Under the pieces are notes generated by a model. That model was given only the letters and a program-made list of their open reading frames with translations, did not search any database and was not told the DNA's origin. A stretch of 64,000 nt of DNA from Haematomicrobium sanguinis DSM 21259 (GTDB taxonomy: Bacteria; Actinomycetota; Actinomycetes; Actinomycetales; Micrococcaceae): NCBI RefSeq assembly GCF_000688395.1, contig NZ_JIAG01000003.1, positions 124,001 to 188,000 on the forward strand, in the 5' to 3' direction. The position numbers and the translations under genes are program-made. Positions 39,055-48,642 of this stretch are shown here, one piece after another; positions within the stretch are counted from its first letter, which is position 1, and each line of letters opens with the position of its first letter.

Positions 39055-41835
39055 TTAGAAGGGCGCGTCTGAGAAGTCGGTGGTGGCGTATTCCTCGGGG
39101 GTCATGCCCCACGGGTCCCGGGACGAGACAGCCTCAGCCCTCGCGTCATTCCCTGAGTTGGTGCCAACGTTCGAGCGGTTGCCCTCACTCGCCTCCGAAT
39201 GGTGATTAGCGTCCGGGGAACCACCTGTCCCCGAGGTGTAGATGCCGCTCGGTTCGGCGATGTAGGTGTTGCCCAGGGGTGAGGTCCATTGGATCGTGTT
39301 GGTTTCAGGGTCTAGGACTTTGGCTTGCCAGCCGTGGTGGGTTTTGAGGTTGTGGTGTTTGCGACACAACAACTGCAGATTCTCCGGGTTGGTTTCGCCG
39401 CCGGTGTCCCATTCGGTGATGTGGTCGGCGTCGGTACGGCGGGCGTTGACACCGCACCCGGGGAACTGGCAGGTGTCCGAGCGTAGTTGGAGGAATTCTC
39501 GGAGCTGGGTGTCTACCCGGTAGCTTGAGCGGCCCAACGCGAGCGGCCTACCCGTGTTGGGGTCGGTGAATATCCGGTACAGGGTGTGTGCGGTTCCGGC
39601 GAGTTCCCGGACCGCGTCGGCGGTGATGGGACCGTACCCGGAGAGCATCCCATCCTGATCATCCAACCCCGCCAGAGTGGTGGCCGGGATCGTCACAAAA
39701 ATTTTCGCTTCACCGCGCAACCCCGACCGCGAACCCGAGGCAGTTTCCGGTTCCGGGCTACCGTCCGGATGTGAACCAGTGTGCGGAGCGGTTTCCGGTT
39801 CGGCACCGCCAGCGGAGCGGGCAGCCTGTGATGCGCCGGCGCCGGTCCCGGTGTCAGTGTGCACCGAGGCGTCACCAGGATTTGCGGGGTGGTCGTGGAT
39901 GACGCCGTCGGGGTCGACCCAGTAACACTCCTCACGCTCCCAGTCGTTCTCGGGTGCCGAACCATTTCCAGAATCGGGCACACCTGTCCCCTCAGACCTA
40001 TCGTCGGGCGTAGCTGTCCCCTCACGCCGGGTGTTGGGCGCAGTGGTCCCCCGGGACCCGGTTGCGGTCCTGGGTTTGGGCGTAGTGGTCCCGTCGGCTC
40101 TGGCTGTAAACGTGGCACCGGGCTGACTGGTGGTGTTGAACACGTGGTGGATGGACTCGAACGACAACCCCACATCCGGCGCGTCCGCACACGAGCCCGC
40201 ACCCTCGGGTGCATTCTCGGCCCGCGAACGCGAGGCAGGTTCCTCGGACTGGCCGGAAGGTGCTTCCGGCGTGCTCGTGGCGCTGGCTCCGTCGGTGGAC
40301 GGTTCCTTGCCCGTGGAATCACCGGTTCCCGCCGCCGGCCCAGAATCGGCTCCGGGCGCACTTGTCCCCTCAGCCCCGGCTGTGTCAGGCACGGCCGTTC
40401 CACTGGTGGGCGCACTCGTCCGCTCAGTCCCGCCAGTGGCGCCAGTGCCGTCCGGTCTGGCGGGGTTGGGTGGGGTGTTCGGGTACGACTGGTTGTAGTT
40501 ATGGGTGATCAGGTCGGTGAACACATCCGCGATCAGTTGTTTCAATGTACGAGTGTCGTGCTCGGTTTTGGCGGTGATCGCGAAATCGGTGAGGGTGTTC
40601 ATGAACCGGTGCGCCGCCGTCGCCGGCAACAACCCACTGATGGAGCACATGCCGTTCGACTCGTTAGTGATGGACACGTATCGGTGCTTCATCTCCCGCC
40701 GCTCCCGCACCGCCAGTGGCTCAGCGTGTAACCGGTTCCGGGTCACCTCCGCGAACTTCGCCACATCATTCGCGGAGCGCACGGGGTATTGGCCGGTCAC
40801 ATCATATTTCACGGGGAAAATAAACTCATGCAGGCGAGCGTCATAACTAGCGGCTTGCTCATCGGTCAGCCCGACACAATGTTTCACCGCGGTTTTCACT
40901 AACCGGCTGTTCAACATTCCTGTGATGAATCGTGCTTCGAGTTTCGGGAGCCGGGACAGTGTCGCGGTGTCGAGGAGCATCCCGGTGGTCACGAACTCGC
41001 TGCGACCCCACAACAACGCCAACTCACTGCCGAGCCCCCAGAGCGCTTCGTCCATCGCCTTGACGCTGACACCACACCACACCTTGGGGAACTCGACCTC
41101 ACTGTCGGCCACATCATGACTGCTAAAACCCGGGATAAACGCCGAACCCCGCGCGAACCCAGTACCAGTACTGGATGCCGGACCGGCACTCGTGCTCGAC
41201 GAGTCAGCGCCGGTGCTCGAGTTAGCAGTGCTAGAGGAGTCGGTGCCCGTGCGGTTGGCGCCGGTGGGGTTGGCCGTAGCCGTTGGGCCCGTAGCCGGAC
41301 GAGCGTTCGCGTTGGTGGGTGGGGTGACGGTGAACGCATCCTGGTGCTTGCCTCGCCCCGAACCGCGACGTCCTTTGTTCCGTCCGATCTTCTCATCCAG
41401 GGGAAGGTCCAGGAGTCGTTCTTGTTCCTCGGCCTCCACGCTCAACGCGACACCCGCGGCCAGGTGCATTGCTGCCTCTACTTGTACCTGAGCACGCTCC
41501 AACACGCGCACCGCCTCAAGTGCTTGCCGCTTCAACACCTCCGGGGTAGGCGAAGCTCCCGCAGTGCACGGGTGTCCTTGAGCGCGCGACCGCCCTAGAT
41601 CCGGGCGCTCTGGCCGCGACCGACCGCCATCCGGAGAAGCATCGGGCGTTTCGGCGCTCTCCGTACCAGCACCGTTGCCAGCACTCTTGCCGGTGCGTTT
41701 ATTGCCGGCTTCAGTGTGGTCCGGTGTATGGAGCAGGGTCGTAAAGTTTTCTGACGCTTCCGCCAGCGCAGCGGCGAGCTCAAGGACCGCACTGGTGCGG
41801 GTCTCAAGTTCGGTATGCGCTAACGGAAAGTTCAT
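39055..41835 (-). CDS. DUF222 / HNH endonuclease protein with a very long disordered insert
   Basis: 926 aa. The DUF222 (13E12-repeat) domain is N-terminal, split by a low-complexity Ser/Thr/Gly/Ala segment (about residues 190-230), and resumes around SEVEFPKVWCGVSVKAMD. It is followed by some 300 residues of Pro/Thr/Gly/Ser/Glu-rich disordered sequence with short repeats of the type EGTATPDD. The C-terminal HNH has CQFPGCGV, TDADHITEW and LCRKHHNLKTHHGW. Members are abundant in actinobacteria and are usually about half this length. Their function is unproven; some lie in or derive from mobile elements. Confidence 0.9.
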   Translation of the reverse strand: MNFPLAHTELETRTSAVLELAAALAEASENFTTLLHTPDHTEAGNKRTGKSAGNGAGTESAETPDASPDGGRSRPERPDLGRSRAQGHPCTAGASPTPEVLKRQALEAVRVLERAQVQVEAAMHLAAGVALSVEAEEQERLLDLPLDEKIGRNKGRRGSGRGKHQDAFTVTPPTNANARPATGPTATANPTGANRTGTDSSSTANSSTGADSSSTSAGPASSTGTGFARGSAFIPGFSSHDVADSEVEFPKVWCGVSVKAMDEALWGLGSELALLWGRSEFVTTGMLLDTATLSRLPKLEARFITGMLNSRLVKTAVKHCVGLTDEQAASYDARLHEFIFPVKYDVTGQYPVRSANDVAKFAEVTRNRLHAEPLAVRERREMKHRYVSITNESNGMCSISGLLPATAAHRFMNTLTDFAITAKTEHDTRTLKQLIADVFTDLITHNYNQSYPNTPPNPARPDGTGATGGTERTSAPTSGTAVPDTAGAEGTSAPGADSGPAAGTGDSTGKEPSTDGASATSTPEAPSGQSEEPASRSRAENAPEGAGSCADAPDVGLSFESIHHVFNTTSQPGATFTARADGTTTPKPRTATGSRGTTAPNTRREGTATPDDRSEGTGVPDSGNGSAPENDWEREECYWVDPDGVIHDHPANPGDASVHTDTGTGAGASQAARSAGGAEPETAPHTGSHPDGSPEPETASGSRSGLRGEAKIFVTIPATTLAGLDDQDGMLSGYGPITADAVRELAGTAHTLYRIFTDPNTGRPLALGRSSYRVDTQLREFLQLRSDTCQFPGCGVNARRTDADHITEWDTGGETNPENLQLLCRKHHNLKTHHGWQAKVLDPETNTIQWTSPLGNTYIAEPSGIYTSGTGGSPDANHHSEASEGNRSNVGTNSGNDARAEAVSSRDPWGMTPEEYATTDFSDAPF

Positions 41836-42330
41836 ACCACCACGCTATAACCCGGCACTGACATTGAGCACCCGAAAAACCCCAAATGTGGATAACTTTG
41901 CCAAATTTCTTAAAAGTTTTTCCCTGTGGAGGAGCATCCACCCCAGCGACCGTCGCGTGACACAGGATGATCAAGGCAAGACGCGTGGAACTTGCCCCGG
42001 AATCCTGCGATCAAGCCCTGGCTACGCTGGGTCCGAAACTCAATGTCAGAGGGGGGTGCTAGCGTTCAGGTATCGGTTTGATACTGCTCAGAGATTCAAA
42101 AAACATGCCGACCGATAGGTAATTATTCTGTGCCTGTTTCCAGGGCGAAATCCGGGAGCAAATATTGCATAAATACCAATAATGAGGTGAGATGTTGAAT
42201 TGTTTCATCGCCGCCCGAGCGGCCCATGAGCGGCGGCGCAATGACCAGCCACAGTCGGCGGCTAGGGCGCGTTCCCCACTCGCACTAGACTGGTTACCGA
42301 AATCAAACCCTGTTGACGTTGGGAGTACCC
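41836..42330. other. 495-bp spacer before gatC, no gene recognised
   Basis: Stretches around 41880-41930 and 42090-42200 are clearly less GC-rich than neighbouring genes. No tRNA-like clover leaf, no convincing ORF with SD and no strong inverted repeat was found. It should hold the promoters of the DUF222-HNH gene and gatCAB. Confidence 0.5.
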
Positions 42331-42627
42331 TTGTCTGCCATTTCCCGAGATGACGTTGCCCACTTGGCATCGCTTTCACGGATTGCCATGAGCGACGCGG
42401 AGCTGGACAAGCTCGCCGGCGAACTCGATGTGATCGTGGATTCCATCAAATCCGTAAGCGAGGTCGCTTCGGCAGATGTCCCACCGACCTCGCACCCGCT
42501 CCCATTAAAAAACGTGTTCCGCGAGGACGTCCCCGGCACTACACTCACCAACGAGGAAGCGCTCTCCGGCGCCCCCGAGGCGACCGACGGCCAGTTCAAA
42601 GTCCCAGCAATTCTTGGGGAGGACTAA
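42331..42627 (+). CDS. gatC: Asp-tRNA(Asn)/Glu-tRNA(Gln) amidotransferase subunit C
   Basis: A 98-aa subunit that stabilises GatAB: VAHLASLSRIAMSDAELDKL, then PLPLKNVFREDVP near the end. The start TTG at 42331 has GGGAG five bases upstream; a TTG six codons earlier has none. The stop TAA overlaps the gatA ATG by one base. Confidence 0.95.
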   Translation: MSAISRDDVAHLASLSRIAMSDAELDKLAGELDVIVDSIKSVSEVASADVPPTSHPLPLKNVFREDVPGTTLTNEEALSGAPEATDGQFKVPAILGED

Positions 42628-44187
42628 ATGAATCCCATCCTCACACTTTCGGCGGCGGAACTCGCCCAGAAAATCCACTCCGGCGAACTCACCTCTCTCG
42701 AGGTCACACAGGCATTTCTCGACCGCATCGCAGACGTTGACGATCAGGTCCACGCGTTCTTAAATGTCAATGCCGAGGAGGCCTTGGCCGTCGCCGCCGA
42801 GGTAGACGCTGACATCGCCGCAGGTCGCGAAGTGCACCCACTCGCCGGCGTGCCCATTGCCATCAAGGACCTCATTGTCACCAAGGGGCAGCCGACCACT
42901 GCCGGATCCAAAATTCTTGAAGGCTGGGTCAGCCCCTATGACGCCACCGTCATCGAAAAGATCCGCGCCGCAAAGCTCCCGATTCTTGGCAAAACCAACC
43001 TCGACGAGTTCGCCATGGGCTCCTCCACCGAACACTCGGCCTACGGTCCCACCCGCAACCCCTGGAATCTCAACAAGATTCCGGGCGGCTCGGGCGGTGG
43101 CTCCGCCGCGGCGGTCGCCGCTTTCGAAGCCCCCTTTGCCCTCGGCACCGATACCGGCGGGTCAATCCGCCAGCCCGGCGCAGTCACCGGAACCGTGGGC
43201 GTAAAGCCCACCTATGGCGGCGTTTCCCGCTACGGTGCGATCGCCATGGCATCCTCGCTGGACCAAATCGGCCCCGTCACGCGAACCGTCGAAGATGCGG
43301 CGATGCTCCAAGAACTCATTGGCGGACATGACCCCAAAGACTCCACCTCGCTCCCGGACCCTCTCGAAGGTCTGGCCGAGGCTGCGCGCAACAGCGACCT
43401 TACCGGCCTGCGCGTCGGCGTCATCACCGAACTTGGCGGCGAAGGCTACCAAGAGGGCGTCAAGAACCGCTTCGACGAATCAATCGAACTCTTGCGCAAC
43501 GCGGGAGCCGAGATTGTCGAGGTCTCTTGCCCCAGCTTCCAATACGCCCTGGGCGCCTACTACCTGATCATGCCGAGCGAGGCATCCAGCAACCTCGCTA
43601 AGTTTGACGGCATCCGTTACGGTCTCCGCGTCCTCCCAGAAAACGGCCCGGTCACGGTGGAAACCGTCATGTCCGCCACCCGCGCCGCCGGATTCGGCGA
43701 CGAGGTCAAGCGCCGCATCATCCTGGGCACGTACGCCTTGAGCGCCGGATACTATGACGCCTACTACGGCTCGGCCCAAAAGGTGCGCACCCTCATCCAG
43801 CGCGATTTCGATAAGGCCTTCGAGCAGGCCGACGTGCTCGTCTCGCCAACCGCCCCCACCACGGCATTCGACCTTGGCGCGAAGCTTGACGACCCGCTAG
43901 CCATGTACCTGAACGACATTGCCACCATCCCGGCAAACCTCGCCGGCGTCCCGGGCATCTCGATCCCAAGCGGCCTCGCCGAGGAGGACAGCCTGCCCGT
44001 CGGCATTCAGTTCCTGGCACCGGCCAAGGAAGACGCACGCCTATACCGAGTCGCCGCCGGGCTGGAAAAACTCCTAGAAGAGAAATGGGGCGGCCCGATC
44101 CTCGCCCAAGCACCAAGGCTCGATGCGGCTGGAAGCCAGGCATCGCCGTCGAACATCACCGCCGGCGCAACCCAGGAAGGAAACTAA
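42628..44187 (+). CDS. gatA: Asp-tRNA(Asn)/Glu-tRNA(Gln) amidotransferase subunit A
   Basis: An amidase that releases ammonia from Gln for transamidation of mischarged tRNA. Amidase signature [14 protein letters not shown], catalytic Lys in [12 protein letters not shown], cis-Ser in GGSGGGS and nucleophile Ser in [12 protein letters not shown]. The length of 519 aa is normal. It is in the gatCAB operon. Confidence 0.97.
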   Translation: MNPILTLSAAELAQKIHSGELTSLEVTQAFLDRIADVDDQVHAFLNVNAEEALAVAAEVDADIAAGREVHPLAGVPIAIKDLIVTKGQPTTAGSKILEGWVSPYDATVIEKIRAAKLPILGKTNLDEFAMGSSTEHSAYGPTRNPWNLNKIPGGSGGGSAAAVAAFEAPFALGTDTGGSIRQPGAVTGTVGVKPTYGGVSRYGAIAMASSLDQIGPVTRTVEDAAMLQELIGGHDPKDSTSLPDPLEGLAEAARNSDLTGLRVGVITELGGEGYQEGVKNRFDESIELLRNAGAEIVEVSCPSFQYALGAYYLIMPSEASSNLAKFDGIRYGLRVLPENGPVTVETVMSATRAAGFGDEVKRRIILGTYALSAGYYDAYYGSAQKVRTLIQRDFDKAFEQADVLVSPTAPTTAFDLGAKLDDPLAMYLNDIATIPANLAGVPGISIPSGLAEEDSLPVGIQFLAPAKEDARLYRVAAGLEKLLEEKWGGPILAQAPRLDAAGSQASPSNITAGATQEGN

Positions 44188-44189
44188 CC

Positions 44190-45701
44190 ATGAGCACTCA
44201 AGAACCCCTTGTTTCCTTCGACGAAGCGATCGAAAAGTACGAGCCGGTTCTCGGTTTTGAGGTCCACGTGGAGCTCAATACCAAAACCAAAATGTTCTCC
44301 GACGCGCCCAACCAGTTCGGCGACGCGCCGAACACAAACGTCACCCCGGTGGACCTCGGGCTGCCCGGCGTGCTACCGGTCGTCAACAAGACCGCGGTCG
44401 AGTCCTCGATCAAGATCGGCCTCGCGCTGGGTTGCCAGATCGCGCCGGTCAGCCACTTTGCGCGCAAGCACTACTTCTACCCGGATCTGCCGAAGAACTT
44501 CCAGACCAGCCAATACGATGAGCCGATCGCCTTTGACGGATCGCTGGACGTGGAACTGGAAGACGGCACCGTTTTCACCGTCGAGATCGAGCGCGCGCAC
44601 ATGGAAGAGGACGCGGGCAAGCTCAATCACGTCGGCGGCGCGACCGGACGCATTCAAGGCGCCGAATATTCGCTCGTGGACTACAACCGCACGGGCGTGC
44701 CGCTCGTGGAAATTGTCACGAAGCCGATCACCGGGGCAGGGGAGCGCGCGCCGGAGCTCGCTAAGGCCTACGTCGCCGCAATTCGCGAGATCGTCAAGGC
44801 CCTGGACGTATCCGAGGCGCGCATGGAGCAAGGCAACGTGCGTTGCGACGCGAACGTCTCCATGATGCCTAAGGGCTCCACCACCTTCGGCACCCGCTCG
44901 GAAACCAAGAACGTCAACTCCTTGCGCGCGGTGGAGAACGCGGTGCGCTTCGAGATGCGCCGCCACGCCGCCGTGCTGGACGCGGGGGAGAAGGTCGTCC
45001 AGGAAACCCGCCACTGGCACGAGGACACCAAGTCCACCACCAGCGGGCGGCCGAAATCTGACGCGGATGATTACCGCTACTTCCCCGAGCCGGACCTGGT
45101 ACCGGTGGTCACCGATGCGGAATGGATCGAGAGCCTGCGCGCCCAACTCCCGGAAATGCCGTGGGTGCGCCGCAACCGGCTCAAGGCCGAATGGGGTTAC
45201 TCCGACCCCGAATTCCGCGACGTGGTCAACGCCGGAGTCATGGATGAGATCGAAGAGACCATCGCCTCCGGCATGAGCGCGGCCACCGCCCGCAAATGGT
45301 GGATGGGCGAGGTGGCTCGCCGCGCCAAGGTCATGGACGTGACCCCGGCCGAGGTCGGCGTCACCCCCGCGCACCTGGCCGAACTCCAAGAGCTCATCGA
45401 CGCCGGCACCATCAACGACAAGATCGCCCGCCAAGTCCTCGACGGCATGCTCGCTGGCGAAGGCAAAGCCGCGGACATCGTGGAAGCGCGCGGACTCGCC
45501 GTTGTCTCCGATGACGGCCCGCTGCTCGAAGCCATCGACGCCGCGCTCGCCGAACAACCCGACGTCGCCGACAAGATTCGCGGCGGCAAGGTGCAGGCGG
45601 CCGGCGCGATCGTCGGCGCGGTCATGAAAGCGACCCGCGGCCAGGCCGATGCCGGTCGCGTTCGCGAACTGATCCTGGAGCGCCTCGGCGTCGAGGGCTA
45701 G
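44190..45701 (+). CDS. gatB: Asp-tRNA(Asn)/Glu-tRNA(Gln) amidotransferase subunit B
   Basis: Activates and amidates the misacylated tRNA. GFEVHVELNTKTKMF near the N-terminus, the cradle region with FARKHYFYPDLPKNFQ, DYNRTGVPLVEIVT, and a C-terminal YqeY-like helical domain for tRNA binding. It is 503 aa. The ATG at 44190 follows AGGAAGG. With a partial tRNA-Gln in the same window, indirect Gln-tRNA formation is a reasonable inference, although GlnRS may lie elsewhere. Confidence 0.97.
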   Translation: MSTQEPLVSFDEAIEKYEPVLGFEVHVELNTKTKMFSDAPNQFGDAPNTNVTPVDLGLPGVLPVVNKTAVESSIKIGLALGCQIAPVSHFARKHYFYPDLPKNFQTSQYDEPIAFDGSLDVELEDGTVFTVEIERAHMEEDAGKLNHVGGATGRIQGAEYSLVDYNRTGVPLVEIVTKPITGAGERAPELAKAYVAAIREIVKALDVSEARMEQGNVRCDANVSMMPKGSTTFGTRSETKNVNSLRAVENAVRFEMRRHAAVLDAGEKVVQETRHWHEDTKSTTSGRPKSDADDYRYFPEPDLVPVVTDAEWIESLRAQLPEMPWVRRNRLKAEWGYSDPEFRDVVNAGVMDEIEETIASGMSAATARKWWMGEVARRAKVMDVTPAEVGVTPAHLAELQELIDAGTINDKIARQVLDGMLAGEGKAADIVEARGLAVVSDDGPLLEAIDAALAEQPDVADKIRGGKVQAAGAIVGAVMKATRGQADAGRVRELILERLGVEG

Positions 45702-45761
45702 CCCAGTAGCGCACAGTTAGCGCGCGGGCATCGCACGGGAAAGGCCTAGGCAACACGAACC

Positions 45762-46724
45762 ATGGGTGAAATTCCGCCGCCGGACATTGACGAGGACATC
45801 GAGCGTGTCCGGCGGCTCCTGGTTGACCAAGCAACCGGGCTCGGCGACCCGCACGCCGAGTTGGAACTGGTCGCCAACGGCTGGGACAACTTCATCTACC
45901 GTTGGCGCGCCAGGCCCGCCCGCACCCTGGCGGTCCGGGTTCCGCGCCGCTTGCTCGCGATCGAGCTCACCCTCGCCGAGCAACGCTGGCTCCCCGAATT
46001 CGCCACCCACCTCGACGCCGCGATCCCCGTGCCGCTGCTGGCTGGAAGCCCCACCGCCTACTTCCCGCACCCCTGGTCCGTCACACCGTGGTTCGAGGGC
46101 GTCGAGGCGATGACCCAGTCCGCGGCCGATAACCGAGGCATCCTCGCCCCGCTGGCAACGTTCCTCACCCAGATGCACCGCCCTGCGCCCCCGGACGCGC
46201 CGCTCAACACCGCACGCAACGGGCACATCGGCTCACCCGAGCAACGCGCCGCGGTGGATCGCTGGCTTGCCGACGACGCCTTCCTCCCTGCCAACCTCGC
46301 CAACCCCGCCGAGGTTCGCGCCCTTTGGCAGCGACTCATCAACACCCCGACTTACCCGCACGCCCCCAGCTGGATTCACGGCGATCTGCATTCGGGCAAC
46401 ATTCTCGTCAATGGCGGCGAGCTCGTGGCCGTCGTGGACTTTGGCGACCTCACGGCAGGGGACCCGGCCGCGGATCTCGCGATCGCCTATGAGCTTTTCG
46501 AAGCCCCGGATCGCGCCGAATTCCGCGCCCGCGTTGACGCGCGCAGTGCGGCGAGCAGCGCCGCGCGTGCCAACCCCCGCACCAGCCCGCTCGACACGCA
46601 CGCTTGGGACCGCGCCCGCGCCTGGGCGCTCTACTTCGCGCTCATTTCCTTCGCCTACGGCGCCCCCGGCGAGGCCTTTTATGACCGCGGCATTTTCGGC
46701 CTCACTCAAGTCTTGGAAGGCTAA
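45762..46724 (+). CDS. Aminoglycoside phosphotransferase (APH)-fold kinase
   Basis: A 320-aa protein kinase-like small-molecule kinase. Brenner motif WIHGDLHSGNILV with catalytic Asp and Asn, followed by VVDFGDLTAGDPAADLA with the Mg2+ Asp. The N-lobe has a conserved nucleotide-binding Lys/Arg in LAVRVPRR. Despite the family name, nothing indicates drug resistance. The next gene, two bases on, is a PP2C-like phosphatase, so the two may act on the same process. Confidence 0.88.
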   Translation: MGEIPPPDIDEDIERVRRLLVDQATGLGDPHAELELVANGWDNFIYRWRARPARTLAVRVPRRLLAIELTLAEQRWLPEFATHLDAAIPVPLLAGSPTAYFPHPWSVTPWFEGVEAMTQSAADNRGILAPLATFLTQMHRPAPPDAPLNTARNGHIGSPEQRAAVDRWLADDAFLPANLANPAEVRALWQRLINTPTYPHAPSWIHGDLHSGNILVNGGELVAVVDFGDLTAGDPAADLAIAYELFEAPDRAEFRARVDARSAASSAARANPRTSPLDTHAWDRARAWALYFALISFAYGAPGEAFYDRGIFGLTQVLEG

Positions 46725-46725
46725 G

Positions 46726-47641
46726 ATGCCCTGGAATCACCGCACTCATGCCAGCATCGAGGGCGACTCGCACGTCAACGAAGACACCGCTGGATTCGCT
46801 GGCAACATCGCCTGGGTTATCGACGGCGCCACCCCGCTCTGGGGCAGCATCGGCCTGCTCGCCGCCAGCGACCCCGCGTGGTACGCCCGCGAATTCGCTC
46901 GCCTGCTCGCCGAAACCGACCTTGAGCGCGTGGCCTGCCAGCTGAAGCACGACGGCGGTGTCCCCGCCTCTTCCGCTGATGGTCGCCTTGCCCGCGAGGT
47001 ACTTCGAGATGCCCTGGTGCGCATGGACGCGCTGGCAGGCTCGATCGTTGGCGAGGAGCGCGAACTCTTCCCCAGCGCTGCGGTGACGATTGCCCTTAGC
47101 GTGCCAGGGGGAATCGAAGTGGCCGCACTTGCGGACTGCCAGGCCGTGATTCTTGGGGGTGCCGGCGCCAGCGACCTCGGCGGTGTAGACCAAACCGTGC
47201 AGCACTTTGGCTCCGGCACCTGGGACCGCACGAGCGGCAAGCAAACCTCGCTGAGATCCCGCCCCGCCGAGGAGAGAGAGCGCCTCACCCAGGAACGCCG
47301 CGACCGGAATAAGCCGGGCACCGTGTGGGTCGCCCGGCGCGAACCGGAAGCCGCCGACCACGCCCGCGCGGCCTTCTTTCCCGGGGCCACCGGCGTGGTC
47401 TTGGCCAGCGACGGTGCCTGGCGCGCGGTCGAGTTGGGGATCGTGGATGGTGCCCGCTTTTGCCACCGCTGCCAGCGCGCAACCCGGCCTTACAAACCTC
47501 CTGGCCGAATTGCGTAACGCTCAGTGGGATCGCGGCGAGGCCGCCGATGACACCACGGTACTTGCAGTAGACACCGTCCTGAACCCGACATTCCCGGACG
47601 CCGAATCCGGCGAATTGTGGGAGCGAGCCGCCACCCGGTAG
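46726..47641 (+). pseudogene. PP2C-like phosphatase gene split by a +1 frameshift
   Basis: The reading frame begins at ATG 46726 (GDSHVNEDTAGF and AWVIDGATPLWG resemble PP2C metal motifs, SAAVTIAL and LASDGAWRAVE later). It runs past the conserved region into a nonsense tail ending at 47517. The family-like C-terminus LTNLLAELRNAQ ... EAADDTTVLAV continues in the next frame to 47641. The switch point fits the run of four Ts at 47458-47461: removing one T restores one protein of about 304 aa. It could be a real mutation, a sequencing error or programmed slippage. Confidence 0.75.
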
Positions 47642-48507
47642 CGGTTGCAGTAGGAGTCATGGCAAAGGTAGGAGCCGCCGCGCATGACCCGGCCATTGCC
47701 AATGGTGGGGCCCTCCGGGTCACTCACCGTGCCTGCGCGCACACAGGTCGCGTAGTATTTCGGCAAAAACCAATCGGCACACCATTCCCACACGTTCCCC
47801 GCGCTTTGAAACACACCAAATCCATTGGGTTCAAAAGTTTCCACCGGCGCCGTCGTCAAGAAGCCATCGGCCAGGGTATTGCTGCGCGGAAAATCGCCCT
47901 GCCAAATATTGCACCGGTGTTCCCCTCCTGGCTCTAACTCGTCTCCCCAGGCGTAGCGTGCACCGGAAAGACCGCCGCGCGCCATGTACTCCCACTGCGC
48001 CTCGGTGGGAAGCGAGCGCCCGGCCCAGGAGCAGTAGGCAAGCGCGTCGAAATGCGAAACGTGGACCACCGGGTGATCCAGCACATCCAGATAAGAACTG
48101 TGCGATCCGGCCGGGTTCCGCCAACTCGCCCCGCGCACGTTCAGCCACCACGGCACTCCTGATACCGGGGCGATGACCTCGGCTGCCTCACCCTTAAAAG
48201 CCAAGTGAAAGACCGCCGAAGACCCGTACTTTTCCGAGTCGGTGCGGTACCCGGTGTCTTCCGCAAACGCGGCGAACTGCCGGTTGGTGACGGCGTACGC
48301 ATCCACCGAAAACGGTGACAGCGTGACCTCATGCACCGGGGTTTCGCCGTCGGCCGCGTACCCCTCGCCAAAGGCATCTCCCATGGCAAAGGAGCCCCCC
48401 GGGAGATCGATCGACACATGCTCAATACCCGCTCCATGAGCGGGGATGCCCTCGGGCGCGGCATTGGATTCGGGATCGGAGGGACGCTGCGGGGAGCAAC
48501 AAGACAT
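47521..48507 (-). CDS. Formylglycine-generating enzyme (sulfatase-modifying factor)
   Basis: Oxidises the Cys of CxPSR in type I sulfatases to formylglycine. 328 aa. The SUMF1/FGE fold shows FAMGDAFGEGYAADGE at its start, VTNRQFAAFAEDTGY, LPTEAQWEYMARGG and NVWEWCADWF. The copper-binding active-site pair is Cys282 and Cys287 in GGSYLCHDSYCNRYR. It has no signal peptide and should act in the cytoplasm. AAAGG lies six bases before the ATG. Its target is presumably the sulfatase at 54708-56159. The last 40 codons overlap the converging PP2C-like gene. Confidence 0.95.
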   Translation of the reverse strand: MSCCSPQRPSDPESNAAPEGIPAHGAGIEHVSIDLPGGSFAMGDAFGEGYAADGETPVHEVTLSPFSVDAYAVTNRQFAAFAEDTGYRTDSEKYGSSAVFHLAFKGEAAEVIAPVSGVPWWLNVRGASWRNPAGSHSSYLDVLDHPVVHVSHFDALAYCSWAGRSLPTEAQWEYMARGGLSGARYAWGDELEPGGEHRCNIWQGDFPRSNTLADGFLTTAPVETFEPNGFGVFQSAGNVWEWCADWFLPKYYATCVRAGTVSDPEGPTIGNGRVMRGGSYLCHDSYCNRYRVAARSHNSPDSASGNVGFRTVSTASTVVSSAASPRSH

Positions 48508-48590
48508 GGGAAACCTTTAGGAAAAATGGGTACTTCCACCTTTGATAATACGGAACACTTGCGCTATCACCCGCACTCATGGTTTTATTG

Positions 48591-48606
48591 TGTGAATCGA
48601 TTAACA
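48591..48606. promoter_or_regulatory. LacI-type operator candidate upstream of the Lpl-type importer
   Basis: TGTGAATCGATTAACA: a 16-bp palindrome with one mismatched pair and a central CG, the usual form of LacI-family sites. It lies 36 bp upstream of the permease start, in the spacer shared with the divergent FGE gene. A LacI regulator is encoded four genes downstream. Confidence 0.6.
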
Positions 48607-48642
48607 GTGACCCCCGTCACATGCAATCCTGCTGAGGTTCTA

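Noticed and set aside
45762-46724. Antibiotic resistance gene (APH family)
   Set aside because: The fold is shared by many metabolic kinases. Context and sequence give no sign of aminoglycoside specificity.
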